NCBI GenBank assembly: GCA_004553625.1
Contig: SFKX01000017.1
Span: forward strand, 1 to 60,743
Source: Clostridiales bacterium
GTDB lineage: Bacteria > Bacillota_A > Clostridia > Oscillospirales > Oscillospiraceae
Reading direction: 5' to 3'
Length of the DNA: 60,743 nucleotides
The position numbers and the translations under genes were made by a program. Shown here piece after piece: positions 22,145-29,527 of this stretch. Every line of letters starts with the position of its first letter. Positions within the stretch are counted from its first letter, which is position 1. The notes below the pieces were generated by a model. It was not told where the DNA came from. It did no database searches and worked only from the letters and a program-made list of their open reading frames with translations.

Positions 22145-23020
22145 ATGTCCGATATCGGCTGGATAATCATCATAACCGCCATCGCCGGAGTCGGCGGGAC
22201 CGGCTTGGGCGGCGTTGTGGGCGCACTCCTAAAGCGCGATTCGAGCCGCATAGTCAGTCTGCTGCTCGCATTTGCCGGCGGGATCATGACAGGCGTCGTA
22301 TGCTTCGACATGATAACCGGAGCACTCCAGCCGGAGGGCTCGGCGGAACAGGTGAACGTGTTTTTCGTCGTGGCTGGGGTCATGCTGGGCTACGTTGTCA
22401 TCTGGGTCCTGAACGTCTGGATAGACAGAAAGACTAACCACGAGCTCGAACACATTGACGAGGACCACCCTAAGACCGCGGACGACTTGGACGAGCTCAT
22501 CCACAGCGACCACTACGTCAGGCACGAAAATTGCTCCGAGGACGGCGGCCCGGCCTCCAAATACCAGCTCTTCATAGCGGGCGTTGTTATGGCTTGTGCC
22601 ATCGCATTGCACAACATGCCCGAGGGTATGGTCATAGGCGCGTCCTACGCGGGCAACCGCGCCGCGGGTCCGCTCGGCGGCTCGGGACTTATCATGGCAG
22701 TCATCATCGGCCTGCACAACATCCCAGAGGGCATGGCTGTCTCCGTGCCGCTCATAACCGGTGGCTCCAAGCGTCTGCGCGCCGTCGTCATAACTGCGCT
22801 CTCCGGCGCGCCCACCATCATCGGCGCGGTTCTCGGCTTCTGTCTGGGTACGCTCTCGCCGATGTGGCTGTCGCTCTCTTTGAGCTTTGCCGCCGGCGCA
22901 ATGTTCTATGTCGTGTTCGGCGAGCTGCTGCCGGAAGCCATCCTGATGTGGCGCTCAAAGCTCCCGGCTTTCGCCACGGTGGTAGGCGTGCTGGTGGGTC
23001 TTATACTAATTTACATTTAA
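22145..23020 (+). CDS. ZIP family divalent metal transporter
   Basis: 291 residues, about eight helices. The two metal-site helices carry HNMPEGMVIG and HNIPEGMAVS, hallmarks of ZIP proteins (ZupT/GufA type), and an acidic, His-containing loop (HELEHIDEDH, then HSDHYVRHENC) lies between helices 3 and 4. It imports zinc or related metals. It probably shares the phosphatase transcript. A zinc ABC importer follows after tRNA-Gln. Confidence 0.92.
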   Translation: MSDIGWIIIITAIAGVGGTGLGGVVGALLKRDSSRIVSLLLAFAGGIMTGVVCFDMITGALQPEGSAEQVNVFFVVAGVMLGYVVIWVLNVWIDRKTNHELEHIDEDHPKTADDLDELIHSDHYVRHENCSEDGGPASKYQLFIAGVVMACAIALHNMPEGMVIGASYAGNRAAGPLGGSGLIMAVIIGLHNIPEGMAVSVPLITGGSKRLRAVVITALSGAPTIIGAVLGFCLGTLSPMWLSLSLSFAAGAMFYVVFGELLPEAILMWRSKLPAFATVVGVLVGLILIYI

Positions 23021-23034
23021 TGCGCAAATAATGC

Positions 23035-23062
23035 TTGACAAAGCGGAAAAATCGGATATAAT
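23035..23062 (+). promoter_or_regulatory. Promoter of tRNA-Gln
   Basis: TTGACA (23035-23040), 16 bp, TATAAT (23057-23062), 13 bases before the mature tRNA. Confidence 0.85.
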
Positions 23063-23075
23063 ATCTTTTGCGCAT

Positions 23076-23149
23076 AGCGGGATTGTGTAAAGGTAGCACA
23101 GCGGACTCTGACTCCGTATGTGAGGGTTCGAATCCTTCTCCCGCTGCCA
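23076..23149 (+). tRNA. tRNA-Gln (anticodon CTG)
   Basis: Acceptor AGCGGGA/TCCCGCT, anticodon loop CTCTGAC reading CAG, T-loop GTTCGAATC, encoded CCA. Confidence 0.94.
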
Positions 23150-23187
23150 GCGGGCGTCCCAAAAAGGGGCGCCCGCCTTTTGTTTTT
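23150..23187 (+). terminator. Terminator of tRNA-Gln
   Basis: GCGGGCGTCCC-AAAAA-GGGGCGCCCGC (11 pairs) followed by CTTTTGTTTTT. It lies 18 bases before the znuA start; no separate znuA promoter was found. Confidence 0.85.
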
Positions 23188-23204
23188 CCAGATATGGAGG
23201 AGTT

Positions 23205-24143
23205 ATGAAGAAAACCCTGTCGATTACGATTTTGCTTGCAATGCTCTGCGCGCTTTTATCCGGCTGCGGCGCGCAATCCGAGCCGGAGGGTGAGGGCATT
23301 TCCGTTGTGGCGACGGTGTTCGCGCCCTATGACTTCGCGCGCCAGCTCGTTGGAGAGCGGGGCGAGGTGACGCTGCTGCTGCCGCCCGGCTCCGAGGCTC
23401 ACTCCTATGAGCCCTCCCCGAAGGACATTATCGAGATACAGAACTGCGACCTCTTCATTTACGTCGGCGGAGTGTCGGACGCATGGGTGTCCGACGTGCT
23501 GGAGTCCGTGGGCGGGGAAGTGCGCACCGTGACGCTCATGGACTGCGTGGAGCTGCTTGAGGAGGAGCATGTGGAGGGCATGGAGGTGGACGAGGACGAG
23601 CACGAGGGAGAGATCGAGTACGACGAGCACGTCTGGACCAGCCCGCGCAACGCGGAGCTCATCTGCGAAAAGATCGCAGCGGCGCTCTGCGAGGTAGATC
23701 CGGAGGGTGCGGAAGAGTACGGCACCGCGCTCGAGTCCTACTGCGCGCAGCTGGACGAGCTGGACGCGGCCTTCACGGAGGTCGTGGAAAACGGCGTGCG
23801 GGACACCGTCGTTTTTGGGGACCGCTTTCCGCTTTTGTACTTTGCCAAGGCCTACGGGCTCAATTACTACGCGGCCTGGCCGGGATGCGCGGACGAGGCC
23901 GAGCCTTCCGCGGCCACGGTCACCTTCCTTATAGACAAGGTGAAGGCGGAGGGGATACCCGTGGTTTTCCACATAGAGCTCTCAAACGAGGACATGGCGG
24001 ACACCATCTGCAACGAAACGGGCGCGAAGAAAATGCTCTTTTCCGCCTGCCACAATGTGACGCGGGCGCAGTTTGACGCGGGAGTGACGTATCTGGAACT
24101 CATGTGGCAGAACGTGGACGCTTTGAGGGAGGCGCTCGGCTGA
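23205..24143 (+). CDS. znuA: Zinc/manganese ABC transporter substrate-binding lipoprotein (ZnuA-like)
   Basis: 312 residues. Signal peptide with lipobox LLSGC (C21). A-1 family pattern: VFAPYDFARQLVGERGEV, AHSYEPSP with the first metal His, DEHVWTSP with the second, and VFHIELSN for the third site. Between the first two ligands lies an acidic loop of about 25 residues (EEEHVEGMEVDEDEHEGE); in ZnuA proteins this loop is normally rich in His, here it is mainly Asp/Glu. GGAGGAG precedes the ATG. First gene of znuA-C-B. Specificity for zinc rather than manganese is inferred. Confidence 0.9.
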   Translation: MKKTLSITILLAMLCALLSGCGAQSEPEGEGISVVATVFAPYDFARQLVGERGEVTLLLPPGSEAHSYEPSPKDIIEIQNCDLFIYVGGVSDAWVSDVLESVGGEVRTVTLMDCVELLEEEHVEGMEVDEDEHEGEIEYDEHVWTSPRNAELICEKIAAALCEVDPEGAEEYGTALESYCAQLDELDAAFTEVVENGVRDTVVFGDRFPLLYFAKAYGLNYYAAWPGCADEAEPSAATVTFLIDKVKAEGIPVVFHIELSNEDMADTICNETGAKKMLFSACHNVTRAQFDAGVTYLELMWQNVDALREALG

Positions 24144-24850
24144 TGGAACTATTGCGGTGCAGCGACCTCAGCTTCGCTTACGGCGGCGAAACGGTGCTCA
24201 GGGGAGTGAACTTTGCCGTGAACGCCGGGGACTACCTCTGCGTCGTGGGCGAGAACGGCTCAGGCAAGTCCACGCTCATGAAGGGCCTCCTGGGTCTCAA
24301 GGAGCCGGAGTCGGGCAGCATCGAATATGCGGGCGGGCTCAAACGCAATGAGATAGGCTACCTCCCGCAGCAGACGGCGCTGCAAAAGGACTTTCCCGCC
24401 TCGGTGTTTGAGGTCGTGCTCTCGGGCAGGCTCAACAGCATGGGCAGGCGGTTCTTCTATTCGAAGGAGGACAAGAAAGAGGCCGAGCGCAACCTGGACA
24501 GGATGGGCATGCTCGAATATAAAAAGCGCTGCTACCAGGAGCTCTCCGGCGGCCAGCAGCAGCGCGTACTGCTGGCTCGGGCGCTCTGCGCGACGAGCAG
24601 ACTGCTGCTCCTGGACGAGCCTGTGGCCGGACTGGACCCGGTGGCGACAGGGGAAATGTATAACCTCCTAAAGCTCATAAATCTCTGCGACGGCGTGACG
24701 GTCATCATGGTCTCGCACGACGTGGCCGCGGCGGAGCGCTACGCCACACACATACTGCAGCTTGGCCACTCACAGCTCTACTTCGGCTCAGTGTCGGGTT
24801 ACAGAGGCAGTGAGGCGGAGCGGAGACTGAGGGGAGGCGGCTGCAAATGA
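24143..24850 (+). CDS. znuC: Zinc ABC transporter ATP-binding protein (ZnuC-like)
   Basis: 235 residues. Walker A GENGSGKST near 36-44, Q-loop region LPQQTALQ, signature LSGGQQQRVLLARAL, Walker B LLLLDEPVAGLD and the H-loop SHD. The start ATG overlaps the znuA stop (TGATG), giving tight coupling. Confidence 0.93.
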   Translation: MELLRCSDLSFAYGGETVLRGVNFAVNAGDYLCVVGENGSGKSTLMKGLLGLKEPESGSIEYAGGLKRNEIGYLPQQTALQKDFPASVFEVVLSGRLNSMGRRFFYSKEDKKEAERNLDRMGMLEYKKRCYQELSGGQQQRVLLARALCATSRLLLLDEPVAGLDPVATGEMYNLLKLINLCDGVTVIMVSHDVAAAERYATHILQLGHSQLYFGSVSGYRGSEAERRLRGGGCK

Positions 24851-25662
24851 TACTGCTTGAAATGCTGTCCTACCCCTTCCTGGTGCGGGCCTTCGTAGTT
24901 GGCGTACTGGTTTCGCTCTGCGCGGCGCTTTTGGGGGCCTCTCTGGTCCTGAAGCGCTTTTCGATGATAGGCGACGGGCTCTCGCACGTGGGCTTCGGCG
25001 CTCTGGCCATAGCCTCGGCGCTCGGCGTGGCGCCCCTGGCTGTTGCGGTGCCTGTGGTGGTCGTGGCGGCGGTGCTGCTCCTCAGAGTCTCTCAGTCCGG
25101 CAAGGTCAGGGGCGACGCCGCGGTGGCGCTTATCTCGAGCGGCGCGCTGGCCGTGGGCGTCCTGGTGATCTCGCTCACGAGCGGCGTGAACACCAACGTC
25201 TCGAACTACATGTTCGGCAGTATACTGACTATCTCGAGCTCGGACGCGGTGCTGAGCGTCATACTCTGCGCGGCGGTGCTCGTGGTGTTCACGCTTTTCT
25301 ATCCGCGCATCTTCGCCGTCACCTTTGACGAGACCTTTGCCAGGGCGACTGGTACAAAGGCCGAGGGTTACAACATGCTGCTCGCCATCCTGACCGCGGT
25401 GACAGTTGTCCTGGGCATGAGAATGATGGGCGCGCTGCTCATCTCGAGCCTTATCATATTTCCGGCGCTCTCGGCAATGCGGGTGTTCCGGAGCTTCCGC
25501 TCTGTGACGGTCTGCTCGGCTGTACTGGCGGTAGTGTGCTTCACGCTGGGCATGTGCCTCTCCTATGCGCTGGAGACGCCTTCAGGCGCGAGCGTGGTGG
25601 CCGTGAATATTTTTGCCTTCGCGGGCTTTGCGCTCTGCGGGCGGCTGCTGCGCCGCAGGTGA
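24847..25662 (+). CDS. znuB: Zinc ABC transporter permease (ZnuB-like)
   Basis: 271 residues, about eight helices, ABC-3 family: FVVGVLVSLCAALLGASLVL, RFSMIGDGLSHVGFGALA and MRMMGALLISSLIIFPAL. The start overlaps the znuC stop by four bases (ATGA). It completes the importer. Confidence 0.93.
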   Translation: MILLEMLSYPFLVRAFVVGVLVSLCAALLGASLVLKRFSMIGDGLSHVGFGALAIASALGVAPLAVAVPVVVVAAVLLLRVSQSGKVRGDAAVALISSGALAVGVLVISLTSGVNTNVSNYMFGSILTISSSDAVLSVILCAAVLVVFTLFYPRIFAVTFDETFARATGTKAEGYNMLLAILTAVTVVLGMRMMGALLISSLIIFPALSAMRVFRSFRSVTVCSAVLAVVCFTLGMCLSYALETPSGASVVAVNIFAFAGFALCGRLLRRR

Positions 25663-25696
25663 GGCCCGGCAGTTTGCACAAGGCGAACATTGTCCT

Positions 25697-25723
25697 GCGC
25701 CCGGAATATCCAGTTTCGGGCGC
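25697..25723 (+). terminator. Hairpin after znuB
   Basis: GCGCCCGGAA and TTTCGGGCGC pair around a short loop, with AT-rich sequence after it. Weak T-run. Confidence 0.55.
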
Positions 25724-25806
25724 ATTATTCATTGATTTTTGAATATTTTCGGCTGCAAAGGGCGCAAGTATGGGCATTTTAGCATAAAAACACAATTATT
25801 CATTGA
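25724..25806 (+). repeat. 12-bp direct repeat upstream of the amino-acid transporter
   Basis: ATTATTCATTGA occurs at 25724-25735 and again at 25795-25806, where it overlaps the -35 box. The TATTCA part resembles half of an ArgR box. A regulatory role is possible but unproven. Confidence 0.4.
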
Positions 25807-25831
25807 CAAAGATGACCGGCTGGTGTATGAT
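25803..25831 (+). promoter_or_regulatory. Promoter of the amino-acid ABC transporter
   Basis: TTGACA (25803-25808), 17 bp, TATGAT (25826-25831). Confidence 0.85.
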
Positions 25832-25884
25832 TGACGACGTTATCAAACCGGCGGTGAGCCGGATATGGAAAGAGGATATTAAAG

Positions 25885-26736
25885 ATGAAAAAGATACTTG
25901 CACTCATGCTTGCGCTCTGCATGGTCTTTGCGCTGGCGGCCTGCGGCGAACCCGCAAGCGAACCGAGCGACGCCCCCGTGAGCGAAGCGCCCGAGGCCAG
26001 CGAGGCCCCCGCTTCTGAGGCTCCCGAGACTGAGACTCCCGCTGATGCGGAAGGCGGCCTGACCATCGTGGACGGCAAGCTCACCATGAGCACCAACGCG
26101 CAGTTCCCCCCCTATGAGATGACCACCGACGACGGCGGCTTCGAGGGCATCGACGTCGAGATCGCCACCGCTATCGCCGAGAAGCTGGGCCTCGAGCTCG
26201 ACATCCTCGACATGGACTTCGACAGCGCGCTGCTGGCCGTCCAGCAGGGCAAGAGCGACATCGTCATGGCCGGCGTCACCGTCAATGACGACAGGCTCCT
26301 GGTCATGGACTTCAGCACCAGCTATGCCAACGGCGTCCAGGTCGTTATCGTTAAGGAAGGCAGCGACATCACCATCGACAACATGGGCGAGGGTCTCATC
26401 GGCACCCAGCGCGGCACCACCGGCAACATCTACTGCACCGACGACTACGGCGAGGAGCATGTTGTGGCTTATGACGACGGCTTCACCGCTGTTCAGGCTC
26501 TCGTGAACGGCCAGGTCGACTGCGTCGTTATCGACAACGCTCCTGCTCAGGAGTTCGTCAAGAACAACGCCGGCCTCGCCATCCTCGATACCGAGTATGC
26601 CAACGAGGACTACGCCATCGGTGTGAACAAGGGCAACAGCGCTCTGCTTGACGCCATCAACGGCGCCCTCGAAGAGCTCATCGCCGACGGTACCGTCCAG
26701 AGCATAATTGATAAGTACATCCCGGCCGCCGAGTGA
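25885..26736 (+). CDS. Polar amino-acid ABC transporter substrate-binding lipoprotein
   Basis: 283 residues. Lipobox ALAAC (C20) and a low-complexity Glu/Pro/Ser/Ala linker of about 35 residues, then a family 3 solute-binding domain: STNAQFPPYEM, GFEGIDVEIATAIAEKLGL, LLAVQQGKSDIVMAGVT and DCVVIDNAPAQEF. It should deliver a polar amino acid to the permease downstream. A hairpin after the gene can lower expression of the membrane parts relative to this abundant component. Confidence 0.92.
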   Translation: MKKILALMLALCMVFALAACGEPASEPSDAPVSEAPEASEAPASEAPETETPADAEGGLTIVDGKLTMSTNAQFPPYEMTTDDGGFEGIDVEIATAIAEKLGLELDILDMDFDSALLAVQQGKSDIVMAGVTVNDDRLLVMDFSTSYANGVQVVIVKEGSDITIDNMGEGLIGTQRGTTGNIYCTDDYGEEHVVAYDDGFTAVQALVNGQVDCVVIDNAPAQEFVKNNAGLAILDTEYANEDYAIGVNKGNSALLDAINGALEELIADGTVQSIIDKYIPAAE

Positions 26737-26767
26737 TCCCCGGCAGGGCAGATACATAAGAAGCTCC

Positions 26768-26794
26768 AAAAGGGCGGCACACAGCCGCCCTTTT
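26768..26794 (+). terminator. Partial terminator between binding protein and permease
   Basis: AAAAGGGCGGC-ACACA-GCCGCCCTTTT, 11 pairs ending in four Ts, inside the operon. It probably sets binding-protein expression above that of the permease and ATPase. Confidence 0.7.
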
Positions 26795-26829
26795 GTCAGC
26801 GAAACGAGAATTTCTGAGGAAAGAGAGAG

Positions 26830-27606
26830 GTGGGCGCCGTGAGCATGGCCGAGGCCTATGCGCTTTGGAAAGCCATGAGCATTGCCGGAGAAGAATTAAC
26901 CGTCTGGCAGGACATCTACGTCAAATTCTATCAGGCCTTCATCGAGGCCGACCGCTGGAAGCAGTACCTGGCTGGCATGGGTACTACGCTGTATGTAACG
27001 GTCATCGCTATACTCATAGGTATCGTTCTCGGCGTTATCGTGGCGTCCATTCGCACGGCGCACGACCAGCAGCGCAGAAAAAAGAACATATTCCTTGGCT
27101 TTTTCAACGCGATATGCAAGGTCTATGTGACGGTGATACGCGGTACTCCTATGATGGTCCAGCTCATGATACTGGGCTTTGTCATTTTCAAGAGCAGCCG
27201 CAACTTTACGATGGTCGGCGCGCTGGGCCTGGGCCTGAACTCCGGCGCTTATGTGGCGGAGATCATACGCGGCGGCCTCATGTCGCTGGACCAGGGCCAG
27301 TCCGAGGCGGGCAGAAGCCTGGGGCTGGGCTATATGGACACGATGCGGTTCATAGTTGTGCCGCAGGCATTTAAGGCAGTCCTGCCCGCTCTGGGCAACG
27401 AATTTATCATACTGCTCAAGGACACCTCCCTGCTGAACATCATAGGAGGCAAGGAGCTGGTCCACGCGGCGCAGGGCATCATGAACCGGACCTGGGAGCA
27501 GATGTTCCCGCTGCTGGGCATATCCTTCATGTATCTGATAATGGTCATGATACTCAGCTGGCTGCAGGGTAAACTCGAAAGGAGGCTGAGACAGAGTGAG
27601 CGCTGA
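26830..27606 (+). CDS. Polar amino-acid ABC transporter permease
   Basis: 258 residues. HisM/GlnP-type: GMGTTLYVTVIAILIGIVLG, VIRGTPMMVQLMILGF, and the EAGRSLGLGYMDTMRFIVVPQA loop that contacts the ATPase. Three GTG/ATG starts are possible (26830, 26839, 26845); 26830 has GAGGA nine bases upstream and 26839 has GAGAGG. The end overlaps the ATPase gene by 11 bases. Confidence 0.9.
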   Translation: MGAVSMAEAYALWKAMSIAGEELTVWQDIYVKFYQAFIEADRWKQYLAGMGTTLYVTVIAILIGIVLGVIVASIRTAHDQQRRKKNIFLGFFNAICKVYVTVIRGTPMMVQLMILGFVIFKSSRNFTMVGALGLGLNSGAYVAEIIRGGLMSLDQGQSEAGRSLGLGYMDTMRFIVVPQAFKAVLPALGNEFIILLKDTSLLNIIGGKELVHAAQGIMNRTWEQMFPLLGISFMYLIMVMILSWLQGKLERRLRQSER

Positions 27607-28342
27607 CGTCATAATCCGCGTCGAGGACGTGAAGAAATACTATAACGGCGGCAAGGTCAAAGCGCTTGACGGCGTCAGCACCGAGATCCGCCGCGGCGAG
27701 GTCGTGGTCATCATAGGACCCTCCGGCGGCGGCAAGAGTACACTCCTGCGCTCGCTGAACCTCCTTGAAGAGCCCACAGAGGGCAAGATATATTTCGAGG
27801 ACGAGGATATAACCGACCCGAAGATAGATATAGACCTCCACCGGCAGAAGATGGGCATGGTGTTCCAGCACTTCAACCTGTTCCCGCATATGACCATCCT
27901 GCACAACATGACGCTCGCCCCCATCCGCGTGCTCAAGCGCTCCAAGCAGGAGGCGGAAGCCAAGGCCATGGAACTGCTGACCAGAGTCGGCCTCCAGGAC
28001 AAGGCCAACAACTATCCGCAGCAGCTCTCCGGCGGGCAGAAGCAGCGTGTGGCCATCGTCAGGGCGCTGTGCATGGACCCGGAGGTGATGCTCTTCGACG
28101 AGCCCACCAGCGCGCTGGACCCGGAGATGGTCGGAGAAGTCCTGGACGTCATGAAAACCCTTGCGCAGGACGGCATGACCATGGTCGTCGTCACCCATGA
28201 GATGGGCTTTGCCCGCGAGGTGGGCAGCCGCGTGCTCTTCCTTGCAGACGGAAAATTGGTCGAGGAAGGCACACCCAAAGATATATTTGAGAATCCCCAG
28301 AGCCCTCGCTTGCAGGACTTCCTCAGCAAGGTGCTCAAGTGA
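27596..28342 (+). CDS. Polar amino-acid ABC transporter ATP-binding protein
   Basis: 248 residues, GlnQ/HisP type. Walker A GPSGGGKST, Q-loop MVFQHFNLFPHMT, signature LSGGQKQRVAIVRAL, Walker B VMLFDEPTSALDPE and H-loop THEMGFA. GTG start inside the permease gene. Ends before a strong terminator. Confidence 0.93.
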   Translation: MSADVIIRVEDVKKYYNGGKVKALDGVSTEIRRGEVVVIIGPSGGGKSTLLRSLNLLEEPTEGKIYFEDEDITDPKIDIDLHRQKMGMVFQHFNLFPHMTILHNMTLAPIRVLKRSKQEAEAKAMELLTRVGLQDKANNYPQQLSGGQKQRVAIVRALCMDPEVMLFDEPTSALDPEMVGEVLDVMKTLAQDGMTMVVVTHEMGFAREVGSRVLFLADGKLVEEGTPKDIFENPQSPRLQDFLSKVLK

Positions 28343-28352
28343 ATCACAGTAT

Positions 28353-28396
28353 CAGCAAAGACGCCGGCATCCAGCCGGCGTCTTTGCTGTTGTTAT
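28353..28396 (+). terminator. Terminator of the amino-acid ABC operon
   Basis: CAGCAAAGACGCCGGC-ATCCA-GCCGGCGTCTTTGCTG, 16 perfect pairs, then TTGTTA. Confidence 0.8.
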
Positions 28397-28418
28397 GGCG
28401 GCACTCCGGCGGGCGGAG

Positions 28419-28445
28419 TTAGCACTCGAAATGGAAGAGTGCTAA
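28419..28445 (+). promoter_or_regulatory. CIRCE element (HrcA operator)
   Basis: TTAGCACTC, nine bases, GAGTGCTAA: identical to the CIRCE consensus. HrcA should repress the small heat-shock gene downstream. HrcA itself is not in this window. Confidence 0.93.
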
Positions 28446-28591
28446 TATTAACAGTATGTTCATAATTCGTTCATGCATTATTAAAATTTGTACTGTATTT
28501 TTATATACGTAAACAGACGAGGTTAGTGATTAGCCGAACGAAGTTTATCGAACACATTACAAAGTATATTAATAACATGGAGGTTTTGATC

Positions 28592-29005
28592 ATGTTTGAA
28601 CTTATGCCTTATGCCACCCGCAGGACTGTTATGAATCCGTTTTCCTTCTTCGACAGCGACTTCTGGGGAACTGCTGCCGGCGAGATAAAGACCGACATCA
28701 CCGACACCGGCGACGCCTTCAAGCTGGAAGCTGACCTTCCGGGCTTCAAGAAGGAGGACATCAAGATCGGCCTTGAGAATGACCGCCTGACCATTTCGGC
28801 GGAGCGCAAGGACGAGCACGAGGAGAAGGGCAAGAACGGCTGCATCCGCCGCGAGCGCAGCTACGGTTCCTTCACAAGGAGCTTCGACGTCTCCGGCATC
28901 GACACCGCGGCAATCAGCGCGGCCTATACCGACGGCGTCCTGACCCTGACCCTGCCGAAGAGGCCCGAGCTGGTCCCCGAAAACAGGCAGATTGCCATTC
29001 AGTAA
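28592..29005 (+). CDS. Hsp20 family small heat-shock protein
   Basis: 137 residues from the ATG at 28592 (GGAGG upstream). Alpha-crystallin domain: EIKTDITDTGDAFKLEADLPGFKKEDIKI and the A-x-x-x-G-V-L-T-L-T-L-P signature near the end (AAYTDGVLTLTLP). It holds unfolding proteins in a refoldable state. A perfect CIRCE 147 bases upstream puts it under HrcA, which in Bacillota normally controls groE and dnaK. The leader between CIRCE and the ATG is AT-rich. Confidence 0.93.
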   Translation: MFELMPYATRRTVMNPFSFFDSDFWGTAAGEIKTDITDTGDAFKLEADLPGFKKEDIKIGLENDRLTISAERKDEHEEKGKNGCIRRERSYGSFTRSFDVSGIDTAAISAAYTDGVLTLTLPKRPELVPENRQIAIQ

Positions 29006-29016
29006 CAGCGGTACGT

Positions 29017-29053
29017 AAAAAATTCCCGGAGCTTATGCTCCGGGAATTTTTTA
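29017..29053. terminator. Bidirectional terminator, hsp20 / peroxiredoxin
   Basis: AAAAATTCCCGGAGC-TTAT-GCTCCGGGAATTTTT between convergent genes, with T-runs in both directions. Confidence 0.92.
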
Positions 29054-29509
29054 TCCTCTGAGGAACTTGAGAACGTCCGCTGCGTTCGTATCGGGCTTTA
29101 CCTTGGGCATGACCTTTTGGATGATGCCGTCCTCGCCTATGATGAAGGTGGAGCGGACGACGCCCATGCTGACCTTGCCGTAATTCTTTTTTTCCTGCCA
29201 GACGCCGTAGGCCTCTATGGCCTGGCGCTCCGGGTCGGAGAGCAGGACGAAGGGCAGGGAATTCTTTTCCGCAAACTTAGCGTGTGAGGCAGCGGAGTCC
29301 CGGCTGATGCCGATGACTACCGTGCCTAGGGCTTCAAACTCGGAATAGGCCCCGGCAAAAGCGCAGGCCTGGCGCGTGCAGCCCGGGGTATTGTCCCGCG
29401 AGTAAAAGTAAACTACGACCCGCTTGCCCAGATAGTCCGAGAGGGAGACGGGCTTCCCGTCCTTATCCGGGAGCGTGAAATCCGGTGCTTTCATTCCGGC
29501 TTCTAGCAT
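29051..29509 (-). CDS. bcp: Thiol peroxidase of the Bcp/PrxQ family
   Basis: 152 residues. APDFTLPDKDGKPVSLSDYLGK and NTPGCTRQACAF, with the peroxidatic Cys and a second Cys five residues later as in classic Bcp. It reduces hydroperoxides using thioredoxin. It is 18 bases downstream of the ABC transporter gene and probably on its transcript. Confidence 0.94.
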   Translation of the reverse strand: MLEAGMKAPDFTLPDKDGKPVSLSDYLGKRVVVYFYSRDNTPGCTRQACAFAGAYSEFEALGTVVIGISRDSAASHAKFAEKNSLPFVLLSDPERQAIEAYGVWQEKKNYGKVSMGVVRSTFIIGEDGIIQKVMPKVKPDTNAADVLKFLRG

Positions 29510-29527
29510 ATGTATTACCTCCTGGGT

